From FEN-1297 sp963710735 (GTDB lineage: Bacteria; Bacteroidota; Ignavibacteria; Ignavibacteriales; Ignavibacteriaceae), in NCBI GenBank assembly GCA_963710735.1, contig CAVQBN010000011.1, positions 32,505 through 96,504 of the forward strand: a stretch of DNA of 64,000 nt. The letters run 5' to 3'. Below are positions 9,224 through 18,314 of this stretch, in pieces. Position 1 is the first letter of the stretch. Every line of letters starts with the position of its first letter. The position numbers and the translations under genes were made by a program. The notes beneath the pieces were generated by a model. It worked only from the letters and a program-made list of their open reading frames with translations, ran no database searches and was not told where the DNA came from.

Positions 9224-9712
9224 ATGGAAGATAAAATTAATGACATTACAGTAAAAGATAATTATAATAAAGATGTATCTTTATCAGATTACAACGGCAA
9301 AGTTTTGTTAATTGTAAATGTAGCAAGCGAATGCGGTTACACCCCGCAATACAAAGGGCTGGAAGAGATTTATAAAAAATATAAAGATAAAGGTTTTGAA
9401 ATTTTGGCTTTCCCTTGTAATGATTTCGGTGCACAGGAACCAGGAGCAAATGAACAAATTAAAGAATTTTGTTCGACAATTTATGGAGTAACTTTTAAGT
9501 TGTTTGATAAGATAAAAATTCTCGGGCCTAATAAATCGCCTCTATATCAAAGGCTAACAAATAACAAGGTTACGCCCAGGTCTGATATCAGATGGAATTT
9601 TGAAAAGTTTATTATCTCAAAAAATGGCGAGATTGTTAACCGTTTTTCCAGTAGTGTAACGCCTAAAAGTGAAAAGATTATTTCGGCTATAGAACATGAA
9701 TTAAAGAAATGA
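9224..9712 (+). CDS. Glutathione peroxidase family protein (Cys type)
   Basis: Reduces hydroperoxides, in bacteria usually with thioredoxin as donor. Starting at the ATG at 9224 (preceded by TTAGGAGAAAAG) the protein has 162 residues, normal for the family. Motifs: VNVASECGYTPQYKGLEEIY with the peroxidatic Cys in place of selenocysteine, FPCNDFGAQEPGANEQI with the resolving-type Cys, and WNFEKFIISKNGEIVNRFSS near the C-terminus. The segment usually written FPCNQFG reads FPCNDFG here, so the Gln of the Cys-Gln-Trp-Asn set is an Asp. No signal peptide, so cytoplasmic. Confidence 0.93.
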   Translation: MEDKINDITVKDNYNKDVSLSDYNGKVLLIVNVASECGYTPQYKGLEEIYKKYKDKGFEILAFPCNDFGAQEPGANEQIKEFCSTIYGVTFKLFDKIKILGPNKSPLYQRLTNNKVTPRSDIRWNFEKFIISKNGEIVNRFSSSVTPKSEKIISAIEHELKK

Positions 9713-9731
9713 GAATACTGAGGCAAGTAAC

Positions 9732-10196
9732 TTATAACTTTAATTCTTCTTTTACATAGAGCTTTGCATTTATAATTGCCTGATTATCTACATCAAGTAA
9801 ACCGCTGATTTTCTTAACCATACTTTCTTCGTAGATATCCATTTTATTATCTGCAAAAGCCAGGCGCCATAAATCTCTTAAGAGCTCATACTTATTTTCA
9901 TTAGAAAAATTTTGATTGATAATGACGGTATATTCATAAATACTGTCTTCCCGCTTAAAATATTCTTCAGCACTTTTAATTAAAGTTTTTACTCCCTCAT
10001 CATCAATATTAAAATATTTTTTCATCAAGGAAATGATGAGCGAACTTTCATTATCGGTAAATTCATCATCAGCGCGTGCAATATCTACAAGCAGAATACA
10101 TAAAGCATTTTCTATCGAAGAAAATTTACCGCTCGATAAACCACTATTTCCGTTTGTATATTGTTGACTTAATTTGCTCTTAAGAAATTCAAACAT
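9732..10196 (-). CDS. TerB-like protein
   Basis: The 154 residues fit a TerB/DjlA-N-like helical domain: IENALCILLVDIARADDEFTDNESSLIISLMKKYF and, after a linker, LLRDLWRLAFADNKMDIYEESMVKKISGLLDVDN. The paired acidic patches (ADDEFTDNE and ADNKMDIYEE) are what TerB domains use to bind metal. The function of stand-alone TerB proteins is not settled; links to tellurite and envelope stress are known for the family. No signal peptide. It ends convergently with the glutathione peroxidase gene, 19 bp away. Confidence 0.8.
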   Translation of the reverse strand: MFEFLKSKLSQQYTNGNSGLSSGKFSSIENALCILLVDIARADDEFTDNESSLIISLMKKYFNIDDEGVKTLIKSAEEYFKREDSIYEYTVIINQNFSNENKYELLRDLWRLAFADNKMDIYEESMVKKISGLLDVDNQAIINAKLYVKEELKL

Positions 10197-10356
10197 AATA
10201 ATTATCCTAATTTATTCGTAAGTTAAATCAAAATGGTTCTTTAAACTGCAGCCCTAATGCATGGCTGCGTGGTTACACGCATGAGAAAATATTTAATCAT
10301 CGAACATGCAATCATGCTTTCATGCAAAACATAGCTCTAAAAGTTAGTCCGCTTTT

Positions 10357-11892
10357 TTATTCTTCAGTTTCTATTTCAACATCTTTTTCCGGTTTCGGCG
10401 GCCTTTCATATAATTCTGCAAGTTCTTTATAATCCTGGGCTAAATGATGCGGAATTTGATCCCAGGTAAATCTCCATGCCCAGTTACCGCCAAGTGTTCC
10501 GGGAAAATTCATACGTGCTTCACCGCCAAGATTTAAAATATCCTGCATCGGTACAACAACAATATCAGCAACAGAAGCATAGGCAGCTCTAATTAGCTGT
10601 GCAACCATATCATCGCCGTAATAATTTAAATATTTTTGGGCATGGTCGTAAATATCATTATTCTCAAATTTTGCTTTTTCAAAATATGCCCGGGTTGTAT
10701 CATTATCGTGCGAACCTGTATAAACCATACAATTTTGAATAAAGTTGTGGGGTAAAAATTTTCTCTCCATATCGGTTCCGAATGCGAATTGCATAATTTT
10801 CATACCGGGAAAATTTAATCTTTCTCTCAATTCGGTTACTGATTTTGTAATTACACCCAGATCTTCAGCTATAATTGGAAGCTCACCTAAATGTTTTTTT
10901 ACAGTGTTGAATAATTTTTCACCAGGAGCCTTTACCCATCTTCCTTTTTCAGCAGTTTTAGCTCCGCCGGGAATTTCCCAGAAAGCATCGAAGCCGCGGA
11001 AGTGGTCGATACGAATTATGTCTATCATTTGAAACAATTGAGAAAACCTTTTTCGCCACCAAAGGAAATCATCCTTCTCCATAACTTTCCACCTGTATAA
11101 AGGATTTCCCCACAACTGGCCGGTAGCACTGAAATAATCCGGCGGTACTCCGGCAATAGTCTCCAGCTTTCCTTCGTTATCAACTGTAAAAAGATTTTTG
11201 TTAGCCCATATATCGGCACTATCGTAAGCAATAAAAATTGGCATATCGCCCATAATTTTTATTCCTTTACTGTTAGCATAGGACCTTAATTCTTTCCACT
11301 GATCAAAAAATTGAAATTGAATAAATTTGTTGTACTGAATTTCATCTGCTAATTTTCCTTTCCACTCCTTCATTGTTATCTCATCACGGTGAACAAGGCC
11401 CTTTTCCCAATTTGTCCAAATTTCACCGCCGTGATAATCTTTAGCCGCCATGAATAAAGCAAAATCATCCAGCCATTCTTTATTTGCTTTACAAAAATCA
11501 TTAAAAGCTTCTTCAACTCCGTTATGATTTTTCTTGTAGTTTTCAAAAGCTTTTTTAAGAAGATCTTTTTTATAATTTATTACACTGCCAAAATCTATTT
11601 TGTTTGGATTTGAAGAGGGAATATTATTCAGTTCTTCCTTTTTTAAAAATCCTTTTTCTAAAAGTTTTTCAGGGCTAACTAACAAAGGATTGCCTGCGAA
11701 TGCGGAAAAACATTGATAAGGTGAATCTCCGTAACCTGTGGGGCCTAAAGGGAAAACCTGCCAAAGTTTTTGACCGGCAGACTCCAAAAAATCGACGAAG
11801 TAATAAGCTTCGTGGCCTAAATCTCCGATTCCAAATTTTCCCGGTAATGAAGTCGGATGAAGAAGAATTCCAGCCGCACGTTCAAATCTCAT
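10357..11892 (-). CDS. malQ: 4-alpha-glucanotransferase (GH77)
   Basis: Transfers alpha-1,4-glucan segments between maltooligosaccharides; glycogen/maltodextrin metabolism in the cytoplasm. About 511 residues, typical for bacterial MalQ/DPE1. Motifs: GILLHPTSLPGKFGIGDLG at the N-terminus, WQVFPLGPTGYGDSPYQ near 44, IRIDHFRGFDAFWEIP (catalytic Asp), PIIAEDLGVIT (catalytic Glu region) and YTGSHDNDTTRAYF. I use the ATG at 11892, preceded by AGAGGTGAAA; a GTG two codons upstream is part of that ribosome site. No other glycogen gene is next to it. Confidence 0.96.
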   Translation of the reverse strand: MRFERAAGILLHPTSLPGKFGIGDLGHEAYYFVDFLESAGQKLWQVFPLGPTGYGDSPYQCFSAFAGNPLLVSPEKLLEKGFLKKEELNNIPSSNPNKIDFGSVINYKKDLLKKAFENYKKNHNGVEEAFNDFCKANKEWLDDFALFMAAKDYHGGEIWTNWEKGLVHRDEITMKEWKGKLADEIQYNKFIQFQFFDQWKELRSYANSKGIKIMGDMPIFIAYDSADIWANKNLFTVDNEGKLETIAGVPPDYFSATGQLWGNPLYRWKVMEKDDFLWWRKRFSQLFQMIDIIRIDHFRGFDAFWEIPGGAKTAEKGRWVKAPGEKLFNTVKKHLGELPIIAEDLGVITKSVTELRERLNFPGMKIMQFAFGTDMERKFLPHNFIQNCMVYTGSHDNDTTRAYFEKAKFENNDIYDHAQKYLNYYGDDMVAQLIRAAYASVADIVVVPMQDILNLGGEARMNFPGTLGGNWAWRFTWDQIPHHLAQDYKELAELYERPPKPEKDVEIETEE

Positions 11893-11957
11893 TTTCACCT
11901 CTTATTATTTGGGTGTTAAAAATAAGAAATGGTTGATTAAAATAAAAAAAAGAGAGA

Positions 11958-12620
11958 CTAAAGATAAAAACTTAACCCCGCATTAATTGAATAAAATGAA
12001 ATTATCGAATTACCGAATTGCAAATATGCCGTATTGCCAACACCGACGGTTGGCAGTTGACCTGCTTTATCATTTATATAGTTGATTCTTGCACTTAAGT
12101 TAGCATTAAGGTTATCCAATATTGAATAAGCAACTCCTACTCCGGCATCTAGGGTAATTTGAACGGAAGAATTATCATTTATATTTACGGTTCCATTACC
12201 GGTACTCGAACCGGTTGGTGTTTGAAATTTTAATAAACTAACTCCCCCTTCGACTATAAAAAACGGTTTAAACATTTTTCCCAGAAGAAAAAGCCTTGCA
12301 CCAATTAATATCGGAACTGCTCTATAATTAATATTTAAATTAACAGAATTAAAATTCGGGTTGAGAGCTTTTAGACTTTGATTATATTTTGCATTATCAA
12401 ACGGGAAATTTATATAGCCTACTGATAACATTATATCCATTCTTTCAAGATAATGATAAAGAACAGACGCACTTTCCCCCATGTTTGATTTATATGTATT
12501 CCCGAAGACTCCGCTTGGCATTCCGTAAACACCATTAACTTCAATCCCAATTTTCGATTGTCCGAATAAAAAGTTTGCAGAAACAATAAATAAAAAAGCA
12601 AACAGATAAATTTTTCTCAT
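11958..12620 (-). CDS. Outer-membrane beta-barrel protein
   Basis: Unnamed 220-residue exported protein. A signal peptide (MRKIYLFAFLFIVSANFLFGQ) is followed by alternating-hydrophobicity strands (VLYHYLERMDIMLSVGYINFP, AVPILIGARLFLLGKMFKPFFIVEGGVSLL, VQITLDAGVGVAYSILDNL) and a C-terminal strand ending in an aromatic-Leu pattern (INAGLSFYL). This is the pattern of OmpA-like or OmpW-like eight-stranded barrels common in Bacteroidota. Ligand and role unknown. It lies 65 bp upstream of malQ on the same strand. Confidence 0.75.
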   Translation of the reverse strand: MRKIYLFAFLFIVSANFLFGQSKIGIEVNGVYGMPSGVFGNTYKSNMGESASVLYHYLERMDIMLSVGYINFPFDNAKYNQSLKALNPNFNSVNLNINYRAVPILIGARLFLLGKMFKPFFIVEGGVSLLKFQTPTGSSTGNGTVNINDNSSVQITLDAGVGVAYSILDNLNANLSARINYINDKAGQLPTVGVGNTAYLQFGNSIISFYSINAGLSFYL

Positions 12621-12675
12621 ATAAATTATCTAACTTATTTTTACATCACACCTTCGGGATTCTAAATTTTATTTA

Positions 12676-12739
12676 AGCCCGAAGGGCTGATATTATTGTA
12701 ATAAAAATATTAAACCCAAGGTAATAACTCCGAAGGAGT
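12676..12739. repeat. Pair of short CC-GAA-GG hairpins (interspersed-repeat type)
   Basis: Two small perfect hairpins, AGCCC-GAA-GGGCT at 12676-12688 and ACTCC-GAA-GGAGT at 12727-12739, share the same GAA loop and lie 38 bp apart in an intergenic stretch. The unit looks like the short palindromic intergenic repeats that are common in Bacteroidota and related genomes. No coding function seen. Confidence 0.5.
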
Positions 12740-12852
12740 GAAATAAACTTAGATAATTAAATAAAATGTAATGGAGATGGGAATCACTGATGATATTTAC
12801 ATCAAATCGAATTTATAAAAATTAGCCGGACAATTTGAATTGCGGGAAAAAT

Positions 12853-13560
12853 CTACTTAACCGCTTTTTCTTCTAAAATATCTTTTGCTCCTTTTAGATG
12901 AAGGTCAGCGACACCTTTTCTAACAGCAGTCATAAATCTTTCGCCTGGATCATATTTAACTGTTCGATAATTGGGATCTTTCTCCATCCAATATTTTGTA
13001 CCCTCAAAATCAGTGTATTCCAAATGACCTATAAGATATTTTATGGTAGGATATTTTTTTACAAGATAATGAACCAACTTAATATTAGCTTCAATTTGTG
13101 CATTTGTTAGATCATCAACATCATTTACACCGCCGACATTCTCAACGCCTATAGATTCATAATTTAGTCCGATACAATGCCGTGCCATCCATGTCTCCGG
13201 CATCAATCGATGAATTGTTCCATCTCTGTCCACTAAAAATTGAACAGACACATTTAAATCACCGGCAGATTCCAGGTCTGGACGTGAACCTTCCAGTGTT
13301 TCTTTATTAAAGACGGCAAAGGTAGAATCGAAAGTACCTATTGCCGTCCAATGAAGAACAATTATTTTAGGAATGATTGTAATATTATCGGGCGTTAATC
13401 CGTAATGCTCTTTAATGTAGTCTTTTGTTAATTCAATTCTTTTTTGAGAAAATGATATTGGTGTATCGATTATCTTTACACCTGTACTGCATGAAGATAA
13501 CACTACAGACATTATCATGATTAGAAATAAATAATAATATTTTGATAATCTAGTTAACAT
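12853..13560 (-). CDS. N-acetylmuramoyl-L-alanine amidase (Amidase_2), lipoprotein
   Basis: Cuts the amide bond between N-acetylmuramic acid and L-alanine in peptidoglycan; zinc enzyme with T7-lysozyme/AmpD fold. A lipoprotein signal (MLTRLSKYYYLFLIMIMSVVLSSCS, lipobox LSSC near residue 24) anchors it in an envelope membrane. Zinc-ligand candidates are His in IIVLHWTA near residue 70, His in MARHCIGLNYESIGVENVG near 128 and the histidine in YLIGHLEYTD near 182. 235 residues with a C-terminal extension that contains the ERFM helix. It may act in cell-wall recycling or remodelling; no recycling genes are next to it. Confidence 0.9.
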   Translation of the reverse strand: MLTRLSKYYYLFLIMIMSVVLSSCSTGVKIIDTPISFSQKRIELTKDYIKEHYGLTPDNITIIPKIIVLHWTAIGTFDSTFAVFNKETLEGSRPDLESAGDLNVSVQFLVDRDGTIHRLMPETWMARHCIGLNYESIGVENVGGVNDVDDLTNAQIEANIKLVHYLVKKYPTIKYLIGHLEYTDFEGTKYWMEKDPNYRTVKYDPGERFMTAVRKGVADLHLKGAKDILEEKAVK

Positions 13561-13605
13561 AAAATTTAATTTTATGAATGTTCAACTTCAGTTGATTGTA
13601 ATTCT

Positions 13606-14787
13606 TTAACTTTTTCCAGACGCTTTTTCCAGATCGATAATAATATCGTCAACCTTTTCTATTCCTACAGAAAGACGAACCAATCCATCAGAAATACCCG
13701 CAGCTAATCTTGCTTCTTTACCCATTGAAAAATGAGTCATGCTGGCAGGATGCTGAATAAGGGATTCCACACCTCCAAGACTTACTGCAAGCTGGCAGAG
13801 TTCAACAGAATTCATCATCACCTGGCCTGCTTCAAAACCACCTTCAAGTTCAAACGTTATCATTCCGCCAGGGCCTTTATGCTGCTTCTGTCCTAATTCA
13901 AACTGCGGATGACTTTTCAAGCCTGGAAAAGAAACTGTTTTAATCAACGGATGTTTCTCAAGATATTCTGCAATTTTCATAGCACTTTCACAATGCCGTT
14001 CCATTCTTAAGGAAAGAGTTTTTATCCCTCTATGAACAAGGAAAGAATTAAACGGATCAATTACTCCGCCAATTTGATTTAAAGTTTTTCTAAAATGCTT
14101 ATAAGTCGCTACATCTTTTACAACAACAATTCCGCCGACAACATCTGCATGGCCATTTAAAAACTTTGTTAAACTATGAAGGACAACATCTGCACCAAGT
14201 AACAACGGCTGCTGCAGGGCGGGACTCATAAATGTATTGTCAACTACAAGAACTGCATTATTTGAATGAGCAATTTTTGAAATAGAATTTATATCAGAAA
14301 TTGCGAGTGTCGGATTGCCCGGAGTTTCAACATAAATTACTTTTGTGTTAGGTTTTACTGCGGATTTGACTGATTCAATATCAGATGTGTCTACAAATGT
14401 TGTTTCCACTCCGTAATTTGTCATTATGGTATTTAGAAGAGTTGTCGTTGGTCCATAAACAGCGGCAGAACAAACCACATGATCTCCTGCTTTTGTTAAG
14501 CTTGCAAATACCGTATGTACGGCAGCCATTCCGCTTGCGCATCCAAGACCTTTATAACCGCCTTCCAATTCTGCAATACTATTTTCAAGTGCTTCAACAG
14601 TTGGGTTAAGCATTCTAGTATATATGTAGCCTTTTTCTTCGCCGGCAAATAATGCCGCACCGTGCTGCGCAGATTTAAATTTGAATGTTGAAGTTTGATA
14701 AATCGGCGGCACAACAGAACCAAATTCATACTCGCCAATTCCCGAGTGGACGCATTTGGTTTCAAAATCAATTTTGTTTTTTTTCAT
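13606..14787 (-). CDS. Trans-sulfuration family PLP enzyme (cystathionine/methionine gamma-lyase type)
   Basis: Cytoplasmic PLP-dependent Cys/Met metabolism enzyme, 393 residues. Motifs: PPIYQTSTFKF near 27, YTRMLNPTVEALENSIAELEGG near 56-77, CASGMAAVHTV near 82, YVETPGNPTLAISDI near 152, VVDNTFMSPALQQPLLLGADVVLHSLTKFLNGHADVVGG with the Schiff-base Lys near 206, and SLGGVESLIQHPASMTHF. The C-terminus (GISDGLVRLSVGIEKVDDIIIDLEKA) is closest to gamma-lyases. The Cys that marks true methionine gamma-lyases (after VYG) is Pro here (AVYGPTTTLL), so cystathionine gamma-lyase or gamma-synthase activity is equally possible. No SAM riboswitch was seen upstream. Confidence 0.88.
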   Translation of the reverse strand: MKKNKIDFETKCVHSGIGEYEFGSVVPPIYQTSTFKFKSAQHGAALFAGEEKGYIYTRMLNPTVEALENSIAELEGGYKGLGCASGMAAVHTVFASLTKAGDHVVCSAAVYGPTTTLLNTIMTNYGVETTFVDTSDIESVKSAVKPNTKVIYVETPGNPTLAISDINSISKIAHSNNAVLVVDNTFMSPALQQPLLLGADVVLHSLTKFLNGHADVVGGIVVVKDVATYKHFRKTLNQIGGVIDPFNSFLVHRGIKTLSLRMERHCESAMKIAEYLEKHPLIKTVSFPGLKSHPQFELGQKQHKGPGGMITFELEGGFEAGQVMMNSVELCQLAVSLGGVESLIQHPASMTHFSMGKEARLAAGISDGLVRLSVGIEKVDDIIIDLEKASGKS

Positions 14788-15205
14788 GATAGGATCCCTG
14801 TACTTTTTGAGTAGGTTAATAAACTCCAGCTTTTCTTTTGGAAAAGCAAAGTTTACAATAAAAGTTATTTACACGAAAATAATTCTTCAATTTTTACAAA
14901 CTATTTTCTATTTATTGTTTAAAAAATAAGCCTATTCTTAAAGAAATGCTAACTGGACTGGTATAAAAGGAAGAGTATTCAATGAATTGGTTAGAATTCT
15001 TAAAGAAATGGAAATATCAGCTGGAGAACGTTAAAAGCTGAATATTTTAGACAGAAACAAATATTAGAAAACTAACAGCTAGATATAATAAATTGTTGTT
15101 AAAAAAATTTTCTACTTAATCAAGTTGATAAATATCTTTCTTTATTCTTTCTTTCATACATTCATAAATAATTTTTTAATTTAATTCTAATTCCCGGATA
15201 TTTCT
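14788..15205. other. Intergenic region with a 15-bp direct repeat
   Basis: About 420 bp between divergent genes, very AT-rich, expected to carry both promoters. ATTCTTAAAGAAATG occurs twice, at 14934-14948 and 14996-15010; its core TTCTT-A-AAGAA is itself palindromic, so these could be paired regulator sites, but nothing ties them to a regulator. A short open stretch ending at about 15029 has no start and no recognisable homology. Confidence 0.4.
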
Positions 15206-17401
15206 ATGAACATACCTTCAATTATTTCAAAAGAACTTAGTATAAAAACCGAGCAAGTCGACGCTGTTATCAAACTGTTTAAAGAAGATGCTACCATACC
15301 GTTTATTGCCAGGTATAGGAAAGAACATACCGGCGGATTAGATGAAGATTTTTTAAGAAATATTGAAGATAGATTAAACTATCTTACTCTGCTTGAAGAA
15401 CGGAGAGAAACGATATTTAAAAGTATTGAAGAACAAGGCAAACTAACCGATGATCTTAAAGCCAAAATAATGGCATGTGTAAAACTTCAGGAACTAGAAG
15501 ATCTTTACCTTCCTTACAAGCCAAAAAGAAAAACGCGCGGGACAATTGCCAAAGCAAAAGGCCTTGATCCTCTTGCATTATTCATTCTTGAAAATCCAAC
15601 TTTCTCCGGGAATTTTGAGGAAAAGCTTTCGGAATTTATTAATGAAGAATTAGGCGTCGCGTCAACAGAAGAAGCTTTACAGGGAGCTAAAGATATTATA
15701 GCCGAAATGATAAACGACAGCGCAGAAGTTAGAAAAGAGATAAGAGAATTTATGCTTAATTCATCCGTTGTAAAATCGGAGAAAGGTAAGGAGAAGTCGG
15801 CAGATGAGAAGATAAGTGAAAAACAAAAAGAAAAAGATAAGAAAGAGATTTATCAAATTTATTATGAGTTCAATTCCGATATTACAAAAATTAAACCTTA
15901 CCAGATCCTTGCGATAAATAGAGGTGAAAAAGAAAAAGTCTTAAAAGTTAGTCTGCAATTTGAAACTGAAAATTCCCATGCAATAATTAAAAAAACATTT
16001 TTAGAATATACGGAATCAGCTTTCATGGAAATACTGAATTCCGTGATAGAAGATTCCTTCCATCGCTTATTGTTTCCATCGATTGAAAAAGAAATAAGAA
16101 ATTATTTAACCGAAACTGCTGATTTACATTCAATTGAAATTTTTGCGGCAAATTTGAGACAACTACTTTTGCAGCCGCCGTTACTAGGTAAAATTATTAT
16201 GGGAATTGATCCCGGGTTTGTGTCAGGTTCGAAGGTTGCAGTTATAGATGAGACAGGAAAATATCTTGAAGGTTCGACAATTTATCCGCATCCGCCGCAG
16301 AATAAAACCGTGGAAGCTGAAAAGTTAGTTGTTAAATTAATTGAAAAATATAAAGTTAATATAATAGCAATCGGTAACGGAACCGCCAGCCGCGAGACAG
16401 AATTTTTTGTCGCCGACTTAATTAAAAAGCATAACTTTAAATGCCAATATATTATAGTGAATGAAGCCGGAGCTTCCGTTTATTCGGCTTCTGCTGTTGC
16501 TAAAAAAGAATTTCCCGATCTCGAAGCAAGCCAGCGGGGCAACATATCGATTGGAAGGAGATTACTTGATCCTCTTGCGGAGCTTGTAAAAATTGACCCG
16601 AAATCAATCGGCGTCGGTTTGTATCAGCATGATGTTGATCAGAAACATTTAGCTAAAAAATTAGATGACGTAGTTGAAAGCTGCGTTAATTATGTAGGTG
16701 TGGATGTTAATACTGCCTCTGCTTCCCTTTTGACTTATGTTTCCGGGTTAAATAAAAGGATTGCCGAGAACATCGTTAAGCAAAGAGAGAAAGTTGGAAA
16801 GTTTAATGAGAGAAATGAATTAAAAAAAGTTACAGGACTCGGGGAAAAAGCTTTTGAACAAAGCGCTGGATTTTTAAAAATTCGTGACGGTGAAAATCCT
16901 CTTGATAATACTTTTATCCATCCCGAATCTTATCAAGCTACAGAAAAGCTTTTAGAAAAATTAAATTTACCCGCAGCAAAGATAAAAGATTCCGGTTCCA
17001 TGATTTCGCTGATCGTTCAGCAGAAAGGGACAAAAAAGTTAGCAGAAGAAATTGGAATCGGGGAACCTACATTGATTGATATAATTGAAAACCTTAAAAA
17101 GCCGGGAAGAGACCCACGTGAAGATATTCAGAAGCCGATTTTAAGAAGTGATGTGCTTAAAATAGAAGATTTAATAGAAGGAATGAGACTAAAAGGAACT
17201 GTTAGAAATGTTGTTGACTTTGGAGCTTTTGTTGATATAGGCGTAAAGCATGACGGGCTGCTTCATGTTTCTCAAATGGCGAATAAATTTGTGAAGAATC
17301 CTCTCGACTTGATAAATGTCGGCGATATAATAGATGTTACCATAATAGGAATAGATGTTGCAAGAAGCAGGATTTCATTGAGCATGAAAAGTAATTCATG
17401 A
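15206..17401 (+). CDS. tex: Tex-family RNA-binding transcription accessory protein
   Basis: Cytoplasmic nucleic-acid-binding protein related to eukaryotic Spt6; influences transcription and stress tolerance. The 731-residue length is usual. Domain order visible: N-terminal Tex helical part (VIKLFKEDATIPFIARYRKEHTGGLDE near 22-48, ELEDLYLPYKPKRKTRGTIA near 95), the YqgF-like RNase H fold (IIMGIDPGFVSGSKVAVIDETGK near 332), helix-hairpin-helix region (DVNTASASLLTYVSGL and GLGEKAFEQSAGFLKIRDGENPLD near 505-570), and a C-terminal S1 domain (GMRLKGTVRNVVDFGAFVDIGVKHDGLLHVSQM near 658-690). A Lys/Glu-rich insert (about 193-215) is unusual but not disruptive. Confidence 0.96.
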   Translation: MNIPSIISKELSIKTEQVDAVIKLFKEDATIPFIARYRKEHTGGLDEDFLRNIEDRLNYLTLLEERRETIFKSIEEQGKLTDDLKAKIMACVKLQELEDLYLPYKPKRKTRGTIAKAKGLDPLALFILENPTFSGNFEEKLSEFINEELGVASTEEALQGAKDIIAEMINDSAEVRKEIREFMLNSSVVKSEKGKEKSADEKISEKQKEKDKKEIYQIYYEFNSDITKIKPYQILAINRGEKEKVLKVSLQFETENSHAIIKKTFLEYTESAFMEILNSVIEDSFHRLLFPSIEKEIRNYLTETADLHSIEIFAANLRQLLLQPPLLGKIIMGIDPGFVSGSKVAVIDETGKYLEGSTIYPHPPQNKTVEAEKLVVKLIEKYKVNIIAIGNGTASRETEFFVADLIKKHNFKCQYIIVNEAGASVYSASAVAKKEFPDLEASQRGNISIGRRLLDPLAELVKIDPKSIGVGLYQHDVDQKHLAKKLDDVVESCVNYVGVDVNTASASLLTYVSGLNKRIAENIVKQREKVGKFNERNELKKVTGLGEKAFEQSAGFLKIRDGENPLDNTFIHPESYQATEKLLEKLNLPAAKIKDSGSMISLIVQQKGTKKLAEEIGIGEPTLIDIIENLKKPGRDPREDIQKPILRSDVLKIEDLIEGMRLKGTVRNVVDFGAFVDIGVKHDGLLHVSQMANKFVKNPLDLINVGDIIDVTIIGIDVARSRISLSMKSNS

Positions 17402-17499
17402 AACAACTTCTTAAGTAATTCTATCAACTAAAAGGAAATGATTTCTTTTTTCTCTAAATCAAAATTTATATATTCCGATGTATTTTTCGTTGGTATAAT

Positions 17500-18255
17500 A
17501 TGATCTATGATTATTTACTAAATACTATATCTTCTAAAGGCGCCGCATATTTAATTTTGCTCGATCCTGACAAAATAAATGACGATAAATTACCTTCATT
17601 TGTAAGATATTGCGAAAAGAGTAATGTTGATGGTTTCCTGGTCGGCGGCAGTTTAATGATGAACGGCGATTTCAAGAGTTTTATTGAACAGGTAAAAGCC
17701 AATACAAATCTGCCTGTAATAATTTTCCCCGGCGATGTAAACCAGATTTATAAACCTGCTGATGCGATTTTATATTTATCAGTTGTCAGCGGCAGAAACC
17801 CAGAACATTTAATCGGCAAGCATGTGCTTGCCGCACCAATAATTAAGAAACTGAAAATAGAACCTATTTCAACCGGTTACATTATTGTTGAATCGGGGAC
17901 AAAAACAACTGCGGAATATTTCAGCGGAAGTGCGCCTGTACCGCGTAATAAACCCGAGATAGCCGCGGCCACGGCGCTTGCTTCACAATACCTGGGAATG
18001 AAATTAATTTACCTGGAAGCCGGATCCGGAGCTGATAATTCTGTCCCTAACGAAATGGTAAAAGCTGTATCGGACTATTGCGATATTCCGGTTGTTGTAG
18101 GCGGCGGGATTAAAAATCCGAGGGTGGCAAGAGAGAAAGTGAATAACGGCGCAAAGATAATTGTTACAGGTAATTTTTTTGAAAATGAAAATAACTGGAG
18201 TTTAATAAAAGATTTTGCAGATGCTGTTCATTTTAAACTTCCAATTACCGTATAG
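17500..18255 (+). CDS. Geranylgeranylglyceryl/heptaprenylglyceryl phosphate synthase
   Basis: TIM-barrel prenyltransferase that joins a polyprenyl diphosphate to sn-glycerol-1-phosphate, making an archaeal-type ether lipid precursor. The 251 residues carry the family landmarks: LILLDPDKI near residue 18, DGFLVGGSLMM near 44, IIFPGDVNQIYKPADAILYLSVVSGRNPEHLIG near 74-106, GYIIVESGTKT near 125, LIYLEAGSGA near 170 (G1P site) and VVVGGGIKNPRVAREKVNNGAKIIVTG. Length and motifs fit the group II enzymes known from Bacteroidota and some archaea. The ATG at 17500 has no clear ribosome site. The gmhA gene begins 59 bp downstream on the same strand. Confidence 0.92.
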   Translation: MIYDYLLNTISSKGAAYLILLDPDKINDDKLPSFVRYCEKSNVDGFLVGGSLMMNGDFKSFIEQVKANTNLPVIIFPGDVNQIYKPADAILYLSVVSGRNPEHLIGKHVLAAPIIKKLKIEPISTGYIIVESGTKTTAEYFSGSAPVPRNKPEIAAATALASQYLGMKLIYLEAGSGADNSVPNEMVKAVSDYCDIPVVVGGGIKNPRVAREKVNNGAKIIVTGNFFENENNWSLIKDFADAVHFKLPITV

Positions 18256-18314
18256 TAACTTTCCTATTCAATCGAAATATTTTTTTTCGATAATTCATTA
18301 AATTGAGGTTAAAG

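Noticed and set aside
14788..15000. Possible SAM riboswitch before the trans-sulfuration gene
   Set aside because: No conserved aptamer core or P1-like closing helix could be found on the minus strand.
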